Source: Altererythrobacter sp. CAU 1644 (GTDB taxonomy: Bacteria > Pseudomonadota > Alphaproteobacteria > Sphingomonadales > Sphingomonadaceae). Taken from it: a DNA stretch of 64,000 nucleotides. How positions within the stretch are numbered: the first letter of the stretch is position 1; each line of letters begins with the position of its first letter. The stretch is taken from positions 1,189,001-1,253,000 of the forward strand of contig NZ_CP121106.1 in NCBI RefSeq assembly GCF_029623755.1, read 5' to 3'. Positions 1-8,928 of this stretch are shown here, in pieces. The notes below the pieces were generated by a model, which saw nothing but the letters and a program-made list of their open reading frames with translations, did no database searches and was not told the origin of the DNA. The position numbers were made by a program, and so were the translations under genes.

Positions 1-636
1 GTTCGACCCGGCCTCTATGATCGGCTCGGGCCGCAAATCCGCAGCGAGATCGGCTGGTCGCTGGCGTCGGCTGCGATCTACGGCGTCCCGGCCGGCATCG
101 TCGCCTGGGGCTGGCAGGCGCGCGGCTGGACACTGATTTATACCGACATCGCGGCCTATCCGCCGTGGTATGCGCCGCTGTCGGTGCTGCTCTGCCTGCT
201 GGCGCACGATTGCTGGTTTTACTGGACCCATCGCCTGATGCACCGGCCAAGCTGGTTCCGGGTCGCGCATGCTGTCCACCATGCCAGCCGTCCGCCGACG
301 GCGTGGACCGCCATGAGCTTTCACCCGATCGAGGCGCTGACCGGGGCGGTGGTCATCCCGGCGCTGGTGTTCCTGATCCCGATTCACGTTGCCATGCTCG
401 GTCTCGTCCTCGCGATCATGACCGTGATGGGGGTCACCAATCACATGGGCTGGGAGATGTTTCCACGCCGCCTCGTTCATTCCCGGTTGGGGGACTGGCT
501 CATAACGGCAAGCCATCACGAAAGGCATCACGAAGAATATCAATGCAATTACGGGCTCTACTTTCGCATCTGGGACAGGATCTGCGGCACCGACCGCGGC
601 CTTTCGGTCAAGCTCGATCGACGGGTCGCCGCATGA
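1..636 (+). CDS. Sterol desaturase / fatty acid hydroxylase family protein (5' truncated by window)
   Basis: The frame is open from base 1, so the N-terminus lies outside the window; 211 residues are visible. They contain the histidine clusters of the membrane-bound di-iron hydroxylase/desaturase superfamily, in order: HDCWFYWTHRLMH near visible residue 69, HAVHHASRPP, and HHERHHEEY close to the C-terminus. Hydrophobic stretches between them fit inner-membrane spans. Members oxidise sterols, fatty acids, carotenoids or other lipids; the substrate cannot be told here. The stop codon overlaps the start of the DUF2141 gene (ATGA), so the two are probably translationally coupled. The family call is secure, the substrate is not. 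Confidence 0.9.
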   Translation, partial: VRPGLYDRLGPQIRSEIGWSLASAAIYGVPAGIVAWGWQARGWTLIYTDIAAYPPWYAPLSVLLCLLAHDCWFYWTHRLMHRPSWFRVAHAVHHASRPPTAWTAMSFHPIEALTGAVVIPALVFLIPIHVAMLGLVLAIMTVMGVTNHMGWEMFPRRLVHSRLGDWLITASHHERHHEEYQCNYGLYFRIWDRICGTDRGLSVKLDRRVAA

Positions 637-1079
637 GGACGGCAACAACATCTTTTCTGATGGGCACGGGCGCAATCCTGTTGATGGGCGCAACCCCGCC
701 GCAGCACGGCCAGCTTGCGGTGACGGTTACCGACCTGCGATCGGGCAAGGGGCAGGTCCTCGCCTGCCTCACGGCCAAGCCGCGCGCCTTCCCCGATTGT
801 TCGAAGGATCCGGCCGCCCGGACTGCCCGGGTCGACGCCGACAGCCGGGTCGAGCTGATGTTCGATGACGTCAGGCCCGGTCGCTACGCCGTCTCGTTGC
901 TCCATGACGAGAACGCCAATGGCAAGGCCGACCGGGTCCTGGGAATGATGCCGAAGGAAGGCTTCGGATTCTCGCGCGATGCGCCCGTGCGAATGGGCCC
1001 TCCGACCTTCGATCAGGCGGCGTTCGAATACGCCGGCGAAGCCAAGGCCATGACGATCAGGATGCGCTACCTTCTTTAA
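633..1079 (+). CDS. DUF2141 domain secreted protein
   Basis: 148 residues from the ATG that overlaps the preceding stop. The N-terminus (MRTATTSFLMGTGAILLMGA) reads as a signal peptide, so the protein is probably periplasmic. The body matches the DUF2141 pattern: a beta-rich domain with G-x-V-x-x-x-L near the start, then VRPGRYAVSLLHDENANGKAD and a C-terminal F-GFSRDAPVRMGPPTF segment. The family has no established activity. In alphaproteobacteria DUF2141 genes often sit near lipid or carotenoid genes, which agrees with the desaturase-family neighbour. Much longer in-frame starts upstream would lie inside the desaturase gene and are rejected. Confidence 0.85.
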   Translation: MRTATTSFLMGTGAILLMGATPPQHGQLAVTVTDLRSGKGQVLACLTAKPRAFPDCSKDPAARTARVDADSRVELMFDDVRPGRYAVSLLHDENANGKADRVLGMMPKEGFGFSRDAPVRMGPPTFDQAAFEYAGEAKAMTIRMRYLL

Positions 1080-1225
1080 CGCCGCCAATTGGCGAGAAGC
1101 AGCCGTGACGTCACGGAAGCCCGGCGACCGAGGATTCTCAAAGTTTTCGGCGCAACTTAATAGTATGTTTACCATGTAACGCCAGAACCTCAGTTGTAAC
1201 CACCACGTAGGGGGCATTTGGGGTC

Positions 1226-3040
1226 ATGGATACGCTGCGCGGCGCTTTCGGATCGTCTGACGTCACAGACGATTCAGCCGATTACGATCTGACCGAAGAA
1301 GAAAACATCGGCGATGCGCCGCCTGCCTCGATCGGCAGCGACGAGCGCCGCATGCAGGTGCGCGCCTACAATCACTGGGCCGGGCTGCTCGGCGAGCGCA
1401 ACTTTCCCTCGATCGAGGATCTCGACCCGACCGACCTGCCCGATTTCGGCCCCTATAGCGTCCTGCTCGACTTCTCGACCGGGATCGAGGATCCGGCGGT
1501 GCAATATCTCGGCGACATGCTGGCTGCGGAATGCGGGGCCGGAGACGAGATCAGGAAACTGTCGGACGTTCCGCCGCGGTCGCTGCTGTCGCGGATTACC
1601 GATCACTACCTCCAGATCCTGGCCAACCAGGCGCCGATCGGGTTCGAAGCCGAATTCGTCAACCAGCGCGGCTCCACCATCCTTTACCGCGGCATCCTGC
1701 TGCCCTTCTCGAGCGACGATGACACGATCGATTTCATCTATGGCGTCATCAACTGGAAGGAAATGGCCGATGCTGTGACGGCAGACGAGCTCCTGCTCGA
1801 GATCGATCAGGCTCTCGAAGCCGACGAGCTCGAAGAAGAAGAAAGCGAGCCTGTGGCGCGTGCCAGCGACCCGGTCACCGACTGGGCCGATGGACCCGGC
1901 GCCGAAAACGAGCTTACCGATGGCGGCATGGACGACATCGCCCCTCTCGAACTCGGCGAGGAAGACGAAGTCGACTACGCGGCCGACCTGCCGGAGCCCG
2001 CTTTCGGCGATTACGCTCTCGACGACTATGGCGACGAAGAGGACGAGGAAGAGGACGAGGCCAATTACGACTTCGCCTCGCTGACCGATCATATTCGCGC
2101 GCCCGTCAAGAAGAGCGAGCCGATCGATCTCAATGGGGTCGAGGCCTTCGCGATGCCGAGCGAATATTCGCCCGACAGCGATGATGAGGACTTCGACCTG
2201 GAAGCTCCCGCGCCTTTCGAGCCGCAAACCTACGAAGCCGAAGCTAGCTACGACGAAAGCGCCTATGGTCCGACCGACGACATTGTCGAGGATGAGGCCG
2301 TCGCCACCGAAGATGTGCCGGCAATCGACACCCCCGACGTCGCGGTCGAGGAAACCCCGGTTTCACCGGCCCCGGTCGAGAGCGATTTCGCCGCTCCCAC
2401 AGAGGAAGTGGAGATCGACGACGAGCTGCCCGAGGATGCCGGCCTGTACGATTGCCTCGCATCGGCTCGCGAACTCGCCCAAACTGCCCGCAGCTGCGAA
2501 GACCGCAGTCGCAGCGCGCTCTATGCGGCTGTCGGCCGTGCCTACGACTTCTCGCTCGCTGCGCAGGCCGAGCCGCAGGAATATGACGAACTGGTCGCCG
2601 AAAGCGGCCTGACCGTCCAGGACCGCGCTCCGATGACCCCGGTGGTCAAGCTCGTCTTTGGCGCGGACTACGACAAGACGCGCCTGACCGAATATGCTGC
2701 CGTGCTGAGCCACGCGCATCGTGTCGGTATCGAGCGCGGCAAACTCGCCGGCTACCTGTCCGAAGCCGAAGGCGGCCTCAAGGGCGTGGTGACTTCCGAA
2801 CGTCGCTTCCGCAAGGAAGAAGCCGGCAAGCCGGTCGAGCCCGAGAACGAACCGCGTGCAGCGCTGGCCAAGAAGCTGCGCAAGCTCGACCACTTCGGCC
2901 TCGAGGATCTCAGCGCCGAAGGCCCGGAATTTGCGATCGTCATGATCCGCCGCACGGAGAATGGCCAGATCGCAGTGCTCGGCGAAATCGACGATGACGT
3001 GCCGCTGATCGAGCGTGTCGGCCGCAAGCTGGTCGGCTAA
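1226..3040 (+). CDS. PAS-like domain protein with long acidic linker, function unknown
   Basis: 604 residues. Residues about 40-185 resemble the alphaproteobacterial PAS_5-type fold (RMQVRAYNHWAGLLGERNFP, then a beta-rich core ending in IYGVINWKE). Residues about 190-400 are extremely rich in Asp and Glu, low in complexity, and probably disordered. Residues about 400-604 form a second conserved-looking helical region containing CLASARELAQTARSCEDRSR, ending with a short beta-rich tail. No catalytic motif, membrane span or signal peptide is visible. It stands alone with a terminator hairpin directly after it. A sensory or scaffolding role is possible, but this is inference from the PAS resemblance only. 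Confidence 0.8.
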   Translation: MDTLRGAFGSSDVTDDSADYDLTEEENIGDAPPASIGSDERRMQVRAYNHWAGLLGERNFPSIEDLDPTDLPDFGPYSVLLDFSTGIEDPAVQYLGDMLAAECGAGDEIRKLSDVPPRSLLSRITDHYLQILANQAPIGFEAEFVNQRGSTILYRGILLPFSSDDDTIDFIYGVINWKEMADAVTADELLLEIDQALEADELEEEESEPVARASDPVTDWADGPGAENELTDGGMDDIAPLELGEEDEVDYAADLPEPAFGDYALDDYGDEEDEEEDEANYDFASLTDHIRAPVKKSEPIDLNGVEAFAMPSEYSPDSDDEDFDLEAPAPFEPQTYEAEASYDESAYGPTDDIVEDEAVATEDVPAIDTPDVAVEETPVSPAPVESDFAAPTEEVEIDDELPEDAGLYDCLASARELAQTARSCEDRSRSALYAAVGRAYDFSLAAQAEPQEYDELVAESGLTVQDRAPMTPVVKLVFGADYDKTRLTEYAAVLSHAHRVGIERGKLAGYLSEAEGGLKGVVTSERRFRKEEAGKPVEPENEPRAALAKKLRKLDHFGLEDLSAEGPEFAIVMIRRTENGQIAVLGEIDDDVPLIERVGRKLVG

Positions 3041-3067
3041 ACCTCAAGAAAAACAGGTTTCTCCCAG

Positions 3068-3097
3068 AGGGTCGGGGTCTTTGCCCCGGCCCTTCTT
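3068..3097 (+). terminator. Rho-independent terminator after the PAS-like gene
   Basis: Stem AGGGTCGGGG / CCCCGGCCCT with one G-T pair, loop TCTTTG, followed by a short T-rich stretch (TTCTT). It lies 27 bases after the stop of the PAS-like gene and before the App1-type gene, separating the two transcripts. Confidence 0.6.
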
Positions 3098-3115
3098 GGC
3101 GTTAGGAAGCGGTCC

Positions 3116-4210
3116 ATGCCCTTCACCAAGCGCCCCATTCGCGTCCAGCCCTACTACGGTTATCGCAACCAGGACCGGCTGGTCCTTTCGGCGAGGGCGT
3201 TACGCGCCGGCGATCATCGCTTTGACCGCGCAGGGCGGGCGCAGGCCTTCCGCACCATGGTGGCGCAGTTCCTTTCGCACGAGGTCCCTGGTCTCGACGT
3301 TACGCTCGAAATCGAGCGCCGCGACGGCCTCAAGTCGCAGCATCGCGGAGTTACCGATGGCGAAGGCTTCGTGCATTTCGAGGTCGAGCTCGACGGACGC
3401 TGGGAACATGCGGAGGCGACGCGATGGGAAGTGGTCGCGCTGCGCTGGACCAACGACCAGGGCGAGCAATGCACCGAGGGGCATGTGCTATCACCCGGCG
3501 AGCACGCGGACCTCGCGGTAATTTCCGATATCGACGACACCATCATCGAAACCGGTATCACCGGCGGCTTGCGCTCGGTGGCGAAGAACTGGCGCCGCGT
3601 GCTGGCGCAATTGCCGGACGAGCGGATCGCCGTGCCGGGGGTCGACGCATTCTACGGCGCACTGGGGGGAGGCGCGCTGCTCGATCCCGACGAGGCCAGG
3701 ACCGGCAAGGGCGTGGCGGCGACCCGTCGCCCGTTCTTCTATGTCTCATCAAGCCCTTGGAACCTGTTCGCCTACCTCGTTGCCTTCAAGCAGACGCGCG
3801 GTCTGCCGCTTGGCCCGGTAATGCTGCGCGATTGGGGGCTGAACAGCGAGACTTTCGGTTCGGCCAGCCATGGTCAGCACAAGCGCGATGCCATTGCCAG
3901 GATACTCGACCATTTCCCGCACCTGCGCTTCGCCCTGATCGGTGACGATACCCAGGGCGACCTGCCGGCCTATTCCGAGATCGTCGACAAATATCCCTCG
4001 CGCATTGCCGCGGTCTTCATCCGCACCATCGCGGGAGAGCCGTTGTCCCCAGAGGAACTCGCCGGAAAAGCCTCGCTCGAGGCGTCGAATGTTCCCCTTT
4101 GGCTTGGCGACGACTACACGACCGGGCAGAGCTTCCTGCGCGCCCTCGGGCTGATGGCGGACGGCGAAGCGGAGAAGATCGTGGAGACGGTCGAAGAGGC
4201 GGCCGGGTGA
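3116..4210 (+). CDS. App1-type phosphatidate phosphatase domain protein (DUF2183)
   Basis: 364 residues. A DxDxT haloacid-dehalogenase-like motif (SDIDDTIIETG) lies near residue 138 and is followed by FFYVSSSPWNLF near residue 207 and LIGDDTQGD further on, the arrangement of the App1/DUF2183 family. Yeast App1 is a Mg-dependent phosphatidate phosphatase; bacterial members are assumed to act on lipid phosphates, but this is not shown for this protein. It opens a five-gene rightward run reaching 8223 with gaps of about 10 bp or overlaps, the next gene being an alpha/beta hydrolase. No signal peptide is seen, so a cytoplasmic location is likely. Confidence 0.88.
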   Translation: MPFTKRPIRVQPYYGYRNQDRLVLSARALRAGDHRFDRAGRAQAFRTMVAQFLSHEVPGLDVTLEIERRDGLKSQHRGVTDGEGFVHFEVELDGRWEHAEATRWEVVALRWTNDQGEQCTEGHVLSPGEHADLAVISDIDDTIIETGITGGLRSVAKNWRRVLAQLPDERIAVPGVDAFYGALGGGALLDPDEARTGKGVAATRRPFFYVSSSPWNLFAYLVAFKQTRGLPLGPVMLRDWGLNSETFGSASHGQHKRDAIARILDHFPHLRFALIGDDTQGDLPAYSEIVDKYPSRIAAVFIRTIAGEPLSPEELAGKASLEASNVPLWLGDDYTTGQSFLRALGLMADGEAEKIVETVEEAAG

Positions 4211-4221
4211 GCGGAGCCACG

Positions 4222-5163
4222 ATGCAGGGAGGGGGCAGGCGCAAGATGCTGGCGATACTGGCTGTTGTCCTGGGCATGTTGGTGACAGGCGCGATCGCCC
4301 TCCAGATTGCCATCTGGACCAATGGTCCCGCGGTGCTCGACACTGTCGATCGGCTGATGGGAGGCAAGGTCGGGACCGAGCGGATCGGCTCGCTGTCGTA
4401 CGGCGATCATCCCCAGCAGCGGCTGTTCATCCATCGCGTGCCCCATTTCGAAACCAACGAGATGCGCCCGGTCATTGCCTTCATCCACGGCGGCAGCTGG
4501 CGGGACGGCGCCCCCGACTATTACGACTTCATCGGCCGATCGCTCGCGGCGCAGGGCTTCCTGGTCGTCAATCTCGGCTACCGGCTCGGCGACGACGGAC
4601 GCTGGCCCGCCATGCTGGAGGATGGCGCTGCAGGTATCGCCTGGGTGCGCGCCAATATCGCCGACTATGGCGGCGATCCTGAAAGGATCGTGCTGATGGG
4701 CCATTCGGCAGGCGCCTACAACGCGGCCATGCTCGCGCTCGATGCCCGCTGGCTCGAGGCACAGGGCGTGCCGCCCCGCGCTATCGCCGGTTTCGTCGGC
4801 CTTGCCGGACCTTACGATTTCTATCCCTTCGACAGCGATTCGACGCGCGCCGCCTTTGGCGGAGCGCCCGAACCTGAAGCGACCCAGCCGGTCAACCATG
4901 TGCAGGAAAGCGCGCCCCCGATGCTGCTCATCCACGGCCTTGAGGATACCACCGTTAAGCCGCGCAACAGCCAGGCACTCGCCCGCATAATCAGCGAGAA
5001 GGGGGGTGAGGCTACCTTGCGCGAGTATCCCGGCATGGACCATTCCGACCCGCTCGTTGCCCTCGCTGCACCCTGGCGGAATCGCGGAGAAATCCTGCCG
5101 GGAGTGCTAGAATTCGCACGCGCGGTCACCTCTTCAGTTCCGGTTCAGGCCGAAACGCGCTAG
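4222..5163 (+). CDS. Alpha/beta hydrolase, carboxylesterase family
   Basis: 313 residues from ATG 4222, which has GGAG five bases upstream; a GTG at 4207 overlapping the previous stop (GTGA) is the alternative start. An N-terminal hydrophobic stretch (LAILAVVLGMLVTGAIALQI) is a signal anchor or uncleaved signal. The catalytic apparatus is clear: HGGSW oxyanion motif near residue 89, GHSAG nucleophile elbow at 160-164, Asp at 242 in HGLEDTT, and His at 274 in GMDHSDP. This is the BD-FAE-like carboxylesterase group, and the substrate is unknown. It is probably anchored in the periplasm within the envelope-related operon. Confidence 0.88.
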   Translation: MQGGGRRKMLAILAVVLGMLVTGAIALQIAIWTNGPAVLDTVDRLMGGKVGTERIGSLSYGDHPQQRLFIHRVPHFETNEMRPVIAFIHGGSWRDGAPDYYDFIGRSLAAQGFLVVNLGYRLGDDGRWPAMLEDGAAGIAWVRANIADYGGDPERIVLMGHSAGAYNAAMLALDARWLEAQGVPPRAIAGFVGLAGPYDFYPFDSDSTRAAFGGAPEPEATQPVNHVQESAPPMLLIHGLEDTTVKPRNSQALARIISEKGGEATLREYPGMDHSDPLVALAAPWRNRGEILPGVLEFARAVTSSVPVQAETR

Positions 5164-5173
5164 CAAGGGCGCA

Positions 5174-6529
5174 ATGCGCCTCATTTCCAAGCTGATTGCC
5201 ACCTTCGTCGCGCTCTCGCTGAGCGTCCAGCCCGCAATGGCGCAATCCGTGCTGCGCGACGCCGAGACCGAGGCGGTGCTGCAGGAAATGGCTGCTCCGC
5301 TGGTCGCCGCAGCGGGGCTCGAACCGGGCAATGTCGATATCGTCCTGATAAACGACCCTTCGATCAACGCTTTCGTGGCTGGGGGCCAGGCGATCTACAT
5401 CCACAGCGGGCTAATCGACGCTGCCGATAGCGCTAACGAGGTCCAGGGCGTCATCGCGCATGAGCTCGGCCACATCACCGGCGGGCATATCATCCGCTAT
5501 GGCGAGGGCATGCAGGAAGCGACCGGCATTTCGCTGCTCAGCCTGCTGCTGGGCGTCGGTGCCGCGGTAGCCGGGGCGGGCGATGCCGGCATGGGCGTGA
5601 TCATGGCCGGCCAGCGCGCCGCGCTCGGCCGGTTCCTCGCCTTCAGCCGCGTCCAGGAATCGGCTGCCGACGCGGCCGGTGCGGAGTATCTTTCGAAGGC
5701 CGGTATTTCAGGCAAGGGTTCGCTCGCCTTCTTCGGAAAGTTGCAGAACCAGGCGATGCGCTACGGCTATTCGCAGAGCGATGAGGTCGCCTTCAACCAG
5801 ACCCACCCGCTCTCGGCCGAGCGCATTACCAGGCTGCGCGAGGACTATGTCGTCGACCCGGCCTGGGAGGCGGAAACCGACCCGGCACTCGAGGGCAAGT
5901 TCCAGCGCATCAAGGCCAAGCTCTATGGCTACCTCACCGAACCCAAGCGCACGCTGAACGCCTATCCGGAGAGCGACCAGCGGGTCGAAGCGCGCTACGC
6001 GCGCGCCTATGCCTACCACAAGTCGGCCCTGATCGATCAGGCGCTGAGCGAGACCGATGCCCTGCTCAAGGTCGATCCGAAGGATCCCTATTTCCTCGAA
6101 CTGCGCGGCCAGGTGCTGCTCGAATCGGGCAAGCCCGACGAAGCGCTCCCTGCATTGCGCGAGGCGACCGAGCGATCCGGCTTCGAACCGCTTATCGCAT
6201 CGATCTTCGGCCACGCCCTGATCGCGACCGAGAACCGAGAAAACTTCGACGAGGCGGAGCGGGTGTTGCGCGCTGCCGTGGCGCGCGATCGCTACAATCC
6301 CTTCGCCTGGTACCAGCTGGGCGTTGTCTATGCAGCGCGGGGCGACATGCCCCGGGCCCGGCTGGCGAGCGCCGAACAGCAGGTCATGAGCCGACGCTAT
6401 ACGGAGGCACTGCGCAGCGCGCAGGCGGCCCAAGCCGGGCTCGACGAGGGAACGCCCGATTGGCTGCGGGCGCAGGATATCTCTTTCCAGGCGCGGGCCG
6501 AGCTCGAGCGTATGCGCGACAGAAAGTAG
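5174..6529 (+). CDS. BepA-like M48 metalloprotease with TPR domain
   Basis: 451 residues with a signal peptide ending near AMAQS. The zinc-binding motif HELGH is at 96-100, followed by a glycine-rich hydrophobic region and a downstream ESAADAAGAEYL segment carrying the third zinc ligand. The C-terminal half (about 250-445) consists of helical repeats of TPR type. This is the layout of BepA/YfgC, a periplasmic protease that degrades misassembled outer-membrane proteins such as LptD and BamA. The next gene encodes a DsbA-like protein and the one after that a second M48 protease, which fits an envelope-folding role. The family is sure, the substrates are inferred. Confidence 0.92.
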   Translation: MRLISKLIATFVALSLSVQPAMAQSVLRDAETEAVLQEMAAPLVAAAGLEPGNVDIVLINDPSINAFVAGGQAIYIHSGLIDAADSANEVQGVIAHELGHITGGHIIRYGEGMQEATGISLLSLLLGVGAAVAGAGDAGMGVIMAGQRAALGRFLAFSRVQESAADAAGAEYLSKAGISGKGSLAFFGKLQNQAMRYGYSQSDEVAFNQTHPLSAERITRLREDYVVDPAWEAETDPALEGKFQRIKAKLYGYLTEPKRTLNAYPESDQRVEARYARAYAYHKSALIDQALSETDALLKVDPKDPYFLELRGQVLLESGKPDEALPALREATERSGFEPLIASIFGHALIATENRENFDEAERVLRAAVARDRYNPFAWYQLGVVYAARGDMPRARLASAEQQVMSRRYTEALRSAQAAQAGLDEGTPDWLRAQDISFQARAELERMRDRK

Positions 6530-6538
6530 CCGGGGGCA

Positions 6539-7243
6539 ATGATGGTGGTGAATGTGCGTTCGATGCTGCTGACGGCAGTGCTGGCTCTGGTGTTCGGTTT
6601 TGTGGGCGCAGGCATTTGGTCATGGAGCGGCCTCGCCGATCAGCGCACCCGCAGCTACCTGCTCGAGCACCCCGAATTGCTGCCGCAAATGGCCGATGCC
6701 TACCAGCGGCAGGACGCACAGGCGCGTCTCGAGGGAATTGGCGATGCGGTGCGCAAACCCTTTGTCGGCGCGGTGCTGGGTAACCCCAATGGTTCAAAAG
6801 TCTTGGTAGAATTCACCGATTACAACTGCCCTTACTGCAAATCGAGCCAGGCCGACGTCGCGCGCCTGATCGAGCAGGACCCCGACCTGAAGATCGTCAT
6901 TCGCGAATGGCCGATCTTCCAGGGGAGCGAGCTTTCGACGCGAATGGCGCTCGCCGCCGCGATGCAGGGCAAATACGCTGCTTTCCACGACGCGATGTTT
7001 CGCTTGGCCCCGGCCACGCCGGAATCGATTATCCAGGCCGCGAACGAAGCCGGACTCGATCTCGAACGGGCCAAGACAGACGGGCAGTCGCCCGAAGTCG
7101 ACGCGGAGATGGCGCGCAATCATTCCCTCGCCCAGCAACTTGGCTTCACCGGCACGCCAAGCTGGGTGACGCAAGATCAGGCATTCGAGGGCGCGGTCGG
7201 TTTCGGAGCGCTCAAGAAGGCGATCGACAGCGCCGCAGACTGA
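6539..7243 (+). CDS. DsbA-family thiol-disulfide oxidoreductase
   Basis: 234 residues. An N-terminal hydrophobic segment (about residues 9-28) is a signal or membrane anchor, so the active domain faces the periplasm. The thioredoxin-fold active site CPYC is at 97-100 (YNCPYC), and a cis-proline context is seen near GTPSWV. A helical N-terminal extension (YLLEHPELLPQMADAYQ) is typical of the Com1/DsbA-like group often annotated as DsbA family protein in alphaproteobacteria. It starts 9 bp after the BepA-like gene, and its stop overlaps the start of the next protease gene (TGATG). It may act as oxidase or isomerase; the direction cannot be told from sequence. Confidence 0.92.
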   Translation: MMVVNVRSMLLTAVLALVFGFVGAGIWSWSGLADQRTRSYLLEHPELLPQMADAYQRQDAQARLEGIGDAVRKPFVGAVLGNPNGSKVLVEFTDYNCPYCKSSQADVARLIEQDPDLKIVIREWPIFQGSELSTRMALAAAMQGKYAAFHDAMFRLAPATPESIIQAANEAGLDLERAKTDGQSPEVDAEMARNHSLAQQLGFTGTPSWVTQDQAFEGAVGFGALKKAIDSAAD

Positions 7244-8223
7244 TGCGGTATCCGGCTGGCCTTGCTGCGCTTCTGCTGCTGGTGGGTTGGTGGCCGATTC
7301 ATGCCGCCGAGGCGCACGAACCGCTCGACCCGGTGGCGGTCGAGCACGAATTATACCTCACCCAGAACCAGTTGCTTCAGGATGTTGGCTGGAAACTGGT
7401 CGCAGGCAACGCGCCGTTCTGTGCGGACACTCGCCTCGCGGCCGGGCTCCAGCTGCAAGACATGCGCAGCTATGGCGCACCCGAGCAGATGCGTAGCCTG
7501 CTCGGTCTCGATGGCGATTTCGCAGTGCTTGCCATAGCCGCCGATTCGCCGGCTGCGGATACGCAGCTCGTCCCCGGCACCGAGATCCGCACGATCGATG
7601 GCGACAAGCTTTCGGTCTGGCCAGCCGAAGCGCGGCTCGACTGGCGCCGCGACAAGCGGCTCCACGATGCGATCGATTCTGCCATGGCACGAGAGGGATC
7701 GGTGGCGATCGGCCTTGCCAACGGCGGAGAAATAGCCATCAGCGGCCGCGAAGCCTGCACCTCGCGGTTCGAGCTCGCTGGAGGCGGTGCCCGCGCCGTC
7801 GCGGATGGCGAGCGGGTCCAGATCGGCACGAAGTTCGTCGGCCTCGCCTATCCCGAGGAGGAATTCGCTGCCGCGATAGCGCATGAGCTCGCGCACAATA
7901 TCCTCGGGCATCGGCAATGGCTGGATGCCAATGGACGCAAGCAGCACAATGTCCGGAGAACCGAGCGCGAGGCCGACCGGCTGATGCCGTGGTTGCTCGC
8001 CAATGCGGGTTACGAGCCTGCCGCCGCCGCCCGTTTCATGGAGCGTTGGGGCCCAGCCAATGATGGCGGAATCTTTCGCCGCAGGTCTCACGATGGGTGG
8101 GACGAGCGGTTGCAGGTCATCCGCGCAGAGATTGACTCAATCTCTGCCGTGCAAGGCACGGGAGGCGTGGCTGACTGGTCGACGCACTTCAGCCGGGATA
8201 TTCTCCCGGAAGCTGCGAACTAG
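7243..8223 (+). CDS. M48 family metalloprotease with PDZ-like region
   Basis: 326 residues from the ATG overlapping the previous stop, with a signal peptide (LAALLLLVGWW). The zinc motif HELAHNILGH is at 214-223, and a downstream READRLMPWLLA segment supplies a third ligand. Upstream of the catalytic part, residues about 85-130 (VLAIAADSPAADTQLVPGTEIRTIDG) look like a PDZ domain. It is a periplasmic zinc protease with unknown substrate, distinct from the BepA-like paralogue two genes upstream. Its stop shares the palindrome CTAG with the stop of the convergent HD-domain gene. Confidence 0.88.
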   Translation: MRYPAGLAALLLLVGWWPIHAAEAHEPLDPVAVEHELYLTQNQLLQDVGWKLVAGNAPFCADTRLAAGLQLQDMRSYGAPEQMRSLLGLDGDFAVLAIAADSPAADTQLVPGTEIRTIDGDKLSVWPAEARLDWRRDKRLHDAIDSAMAREGSVAIGLANGGEIAISGREACTSRFELAGGGARAVADGERVQIGTKFVGLAYPEEEFAAAIAHELAHNILGHRQWLDANGRKQHNVRRTEREADRLMPWLLANAGYEPAAAARFMERWGPANDGGIFRRRSHDGWDERLQVIRAEIDSISAVQGTGGVADWSTHFSRDILPEAAN

Positions 8224-8834
8224 TCGTCTTCGATCAAGGCCTTTGAGTACATGGAGGCCAGAGGCCGCGCCATCACTCGCCGGACCATCGGCTCGAAGAA
8301 GTCGAGGTTCTCGCTGTCGTAATCGGGATCGAAAGCTGCCTGGTCGTATTTCTCGCAGAATTCCGCGCAGGCGTCGAAATAGGGGCTGCCGCGGAACTTC
8401 TCGCGCGCATCCTTATCCATGCCGAGGAAATGGAAGTAGTAATAGCCTTGGAAGGCGCCGTGATTCTGGCAGATCCAGTGCACTTCCTCGCTCACGAACG
8501 GCTTGATGATCGAAGCCGCCACCTCGGGATGGTTGTAGCTTCCCAGCGTGTCGCCGATGTCGTGCAGCAGGGCCATCACCACATATTGCTCGTCACGGCC
8601 GTCGCGATGCGCCCGGGTGGCGGTCTGCAGGCTATGCTCGAGGCGATCGACAGGAAAGCCGCCGAAATCCCCCTCTAGCAGCCTTAGGTGGTCGAGCACG
8701 CGGTCAGGCAGTCCCTTCGCGTGTTCCATGTATTCCTTGCCGATGATCGCCCAATCTTGGGCGGTCCCTTCCTTCATTTCGCGGAACTTTGCGTGTTCGT
8801 GCTCCGCATTCAGGGTGTCGGCGTGCGCATTCAT
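8220..8834 (-). CDS. HD domain-containing protein
   Basis: 204 residues from ATG 8834. The metal-binding motif is seen as LEHSLQTATRA, then ALLHDIGD (the HD doublet), then NHPEVAA and CQNHGAFQGYYYFHF. This pattern resembles the HD phosphohydrolase group that also contains di-iron oxygenases of the PhnZ/MIOX type; which chemistry applies is not decidable here. Longer in-frame starts upstream would run into the divergent kinase gene and its promoter and are rejected. The gene is alone on this strand; about 95 bp separate it from the divergent LytS-type gene. Confidence 0.82.
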   Translation of the reverse strand: MNAHADTLNAEHEHAKFREMKEGTAQDWAIIGKEYMEHAKGLPDRVLDHLRLLEGDFGGFPVDRLEHSLQTATRAHRDGRDEQYVVMALLHDIGDTLGSYNHPEVAASIIKPFVSEEVHWICQNHGAFQGYYYFHFLGMDKDAREKFRGSPYFDACAEFCEKYDQAAFDPDYDSENLDFFEPMVRRVMARPLASMYSKALIEDD

Positions 8835-8928
8835 GGTCGGTCTCCCTAAGGCGAACAGTGTAACCCACGCGCCGGAATCGGGCAAAACATTCTGCACGAA
8901 TCCGACAAATCGGTTATCAGGGCCGGTC

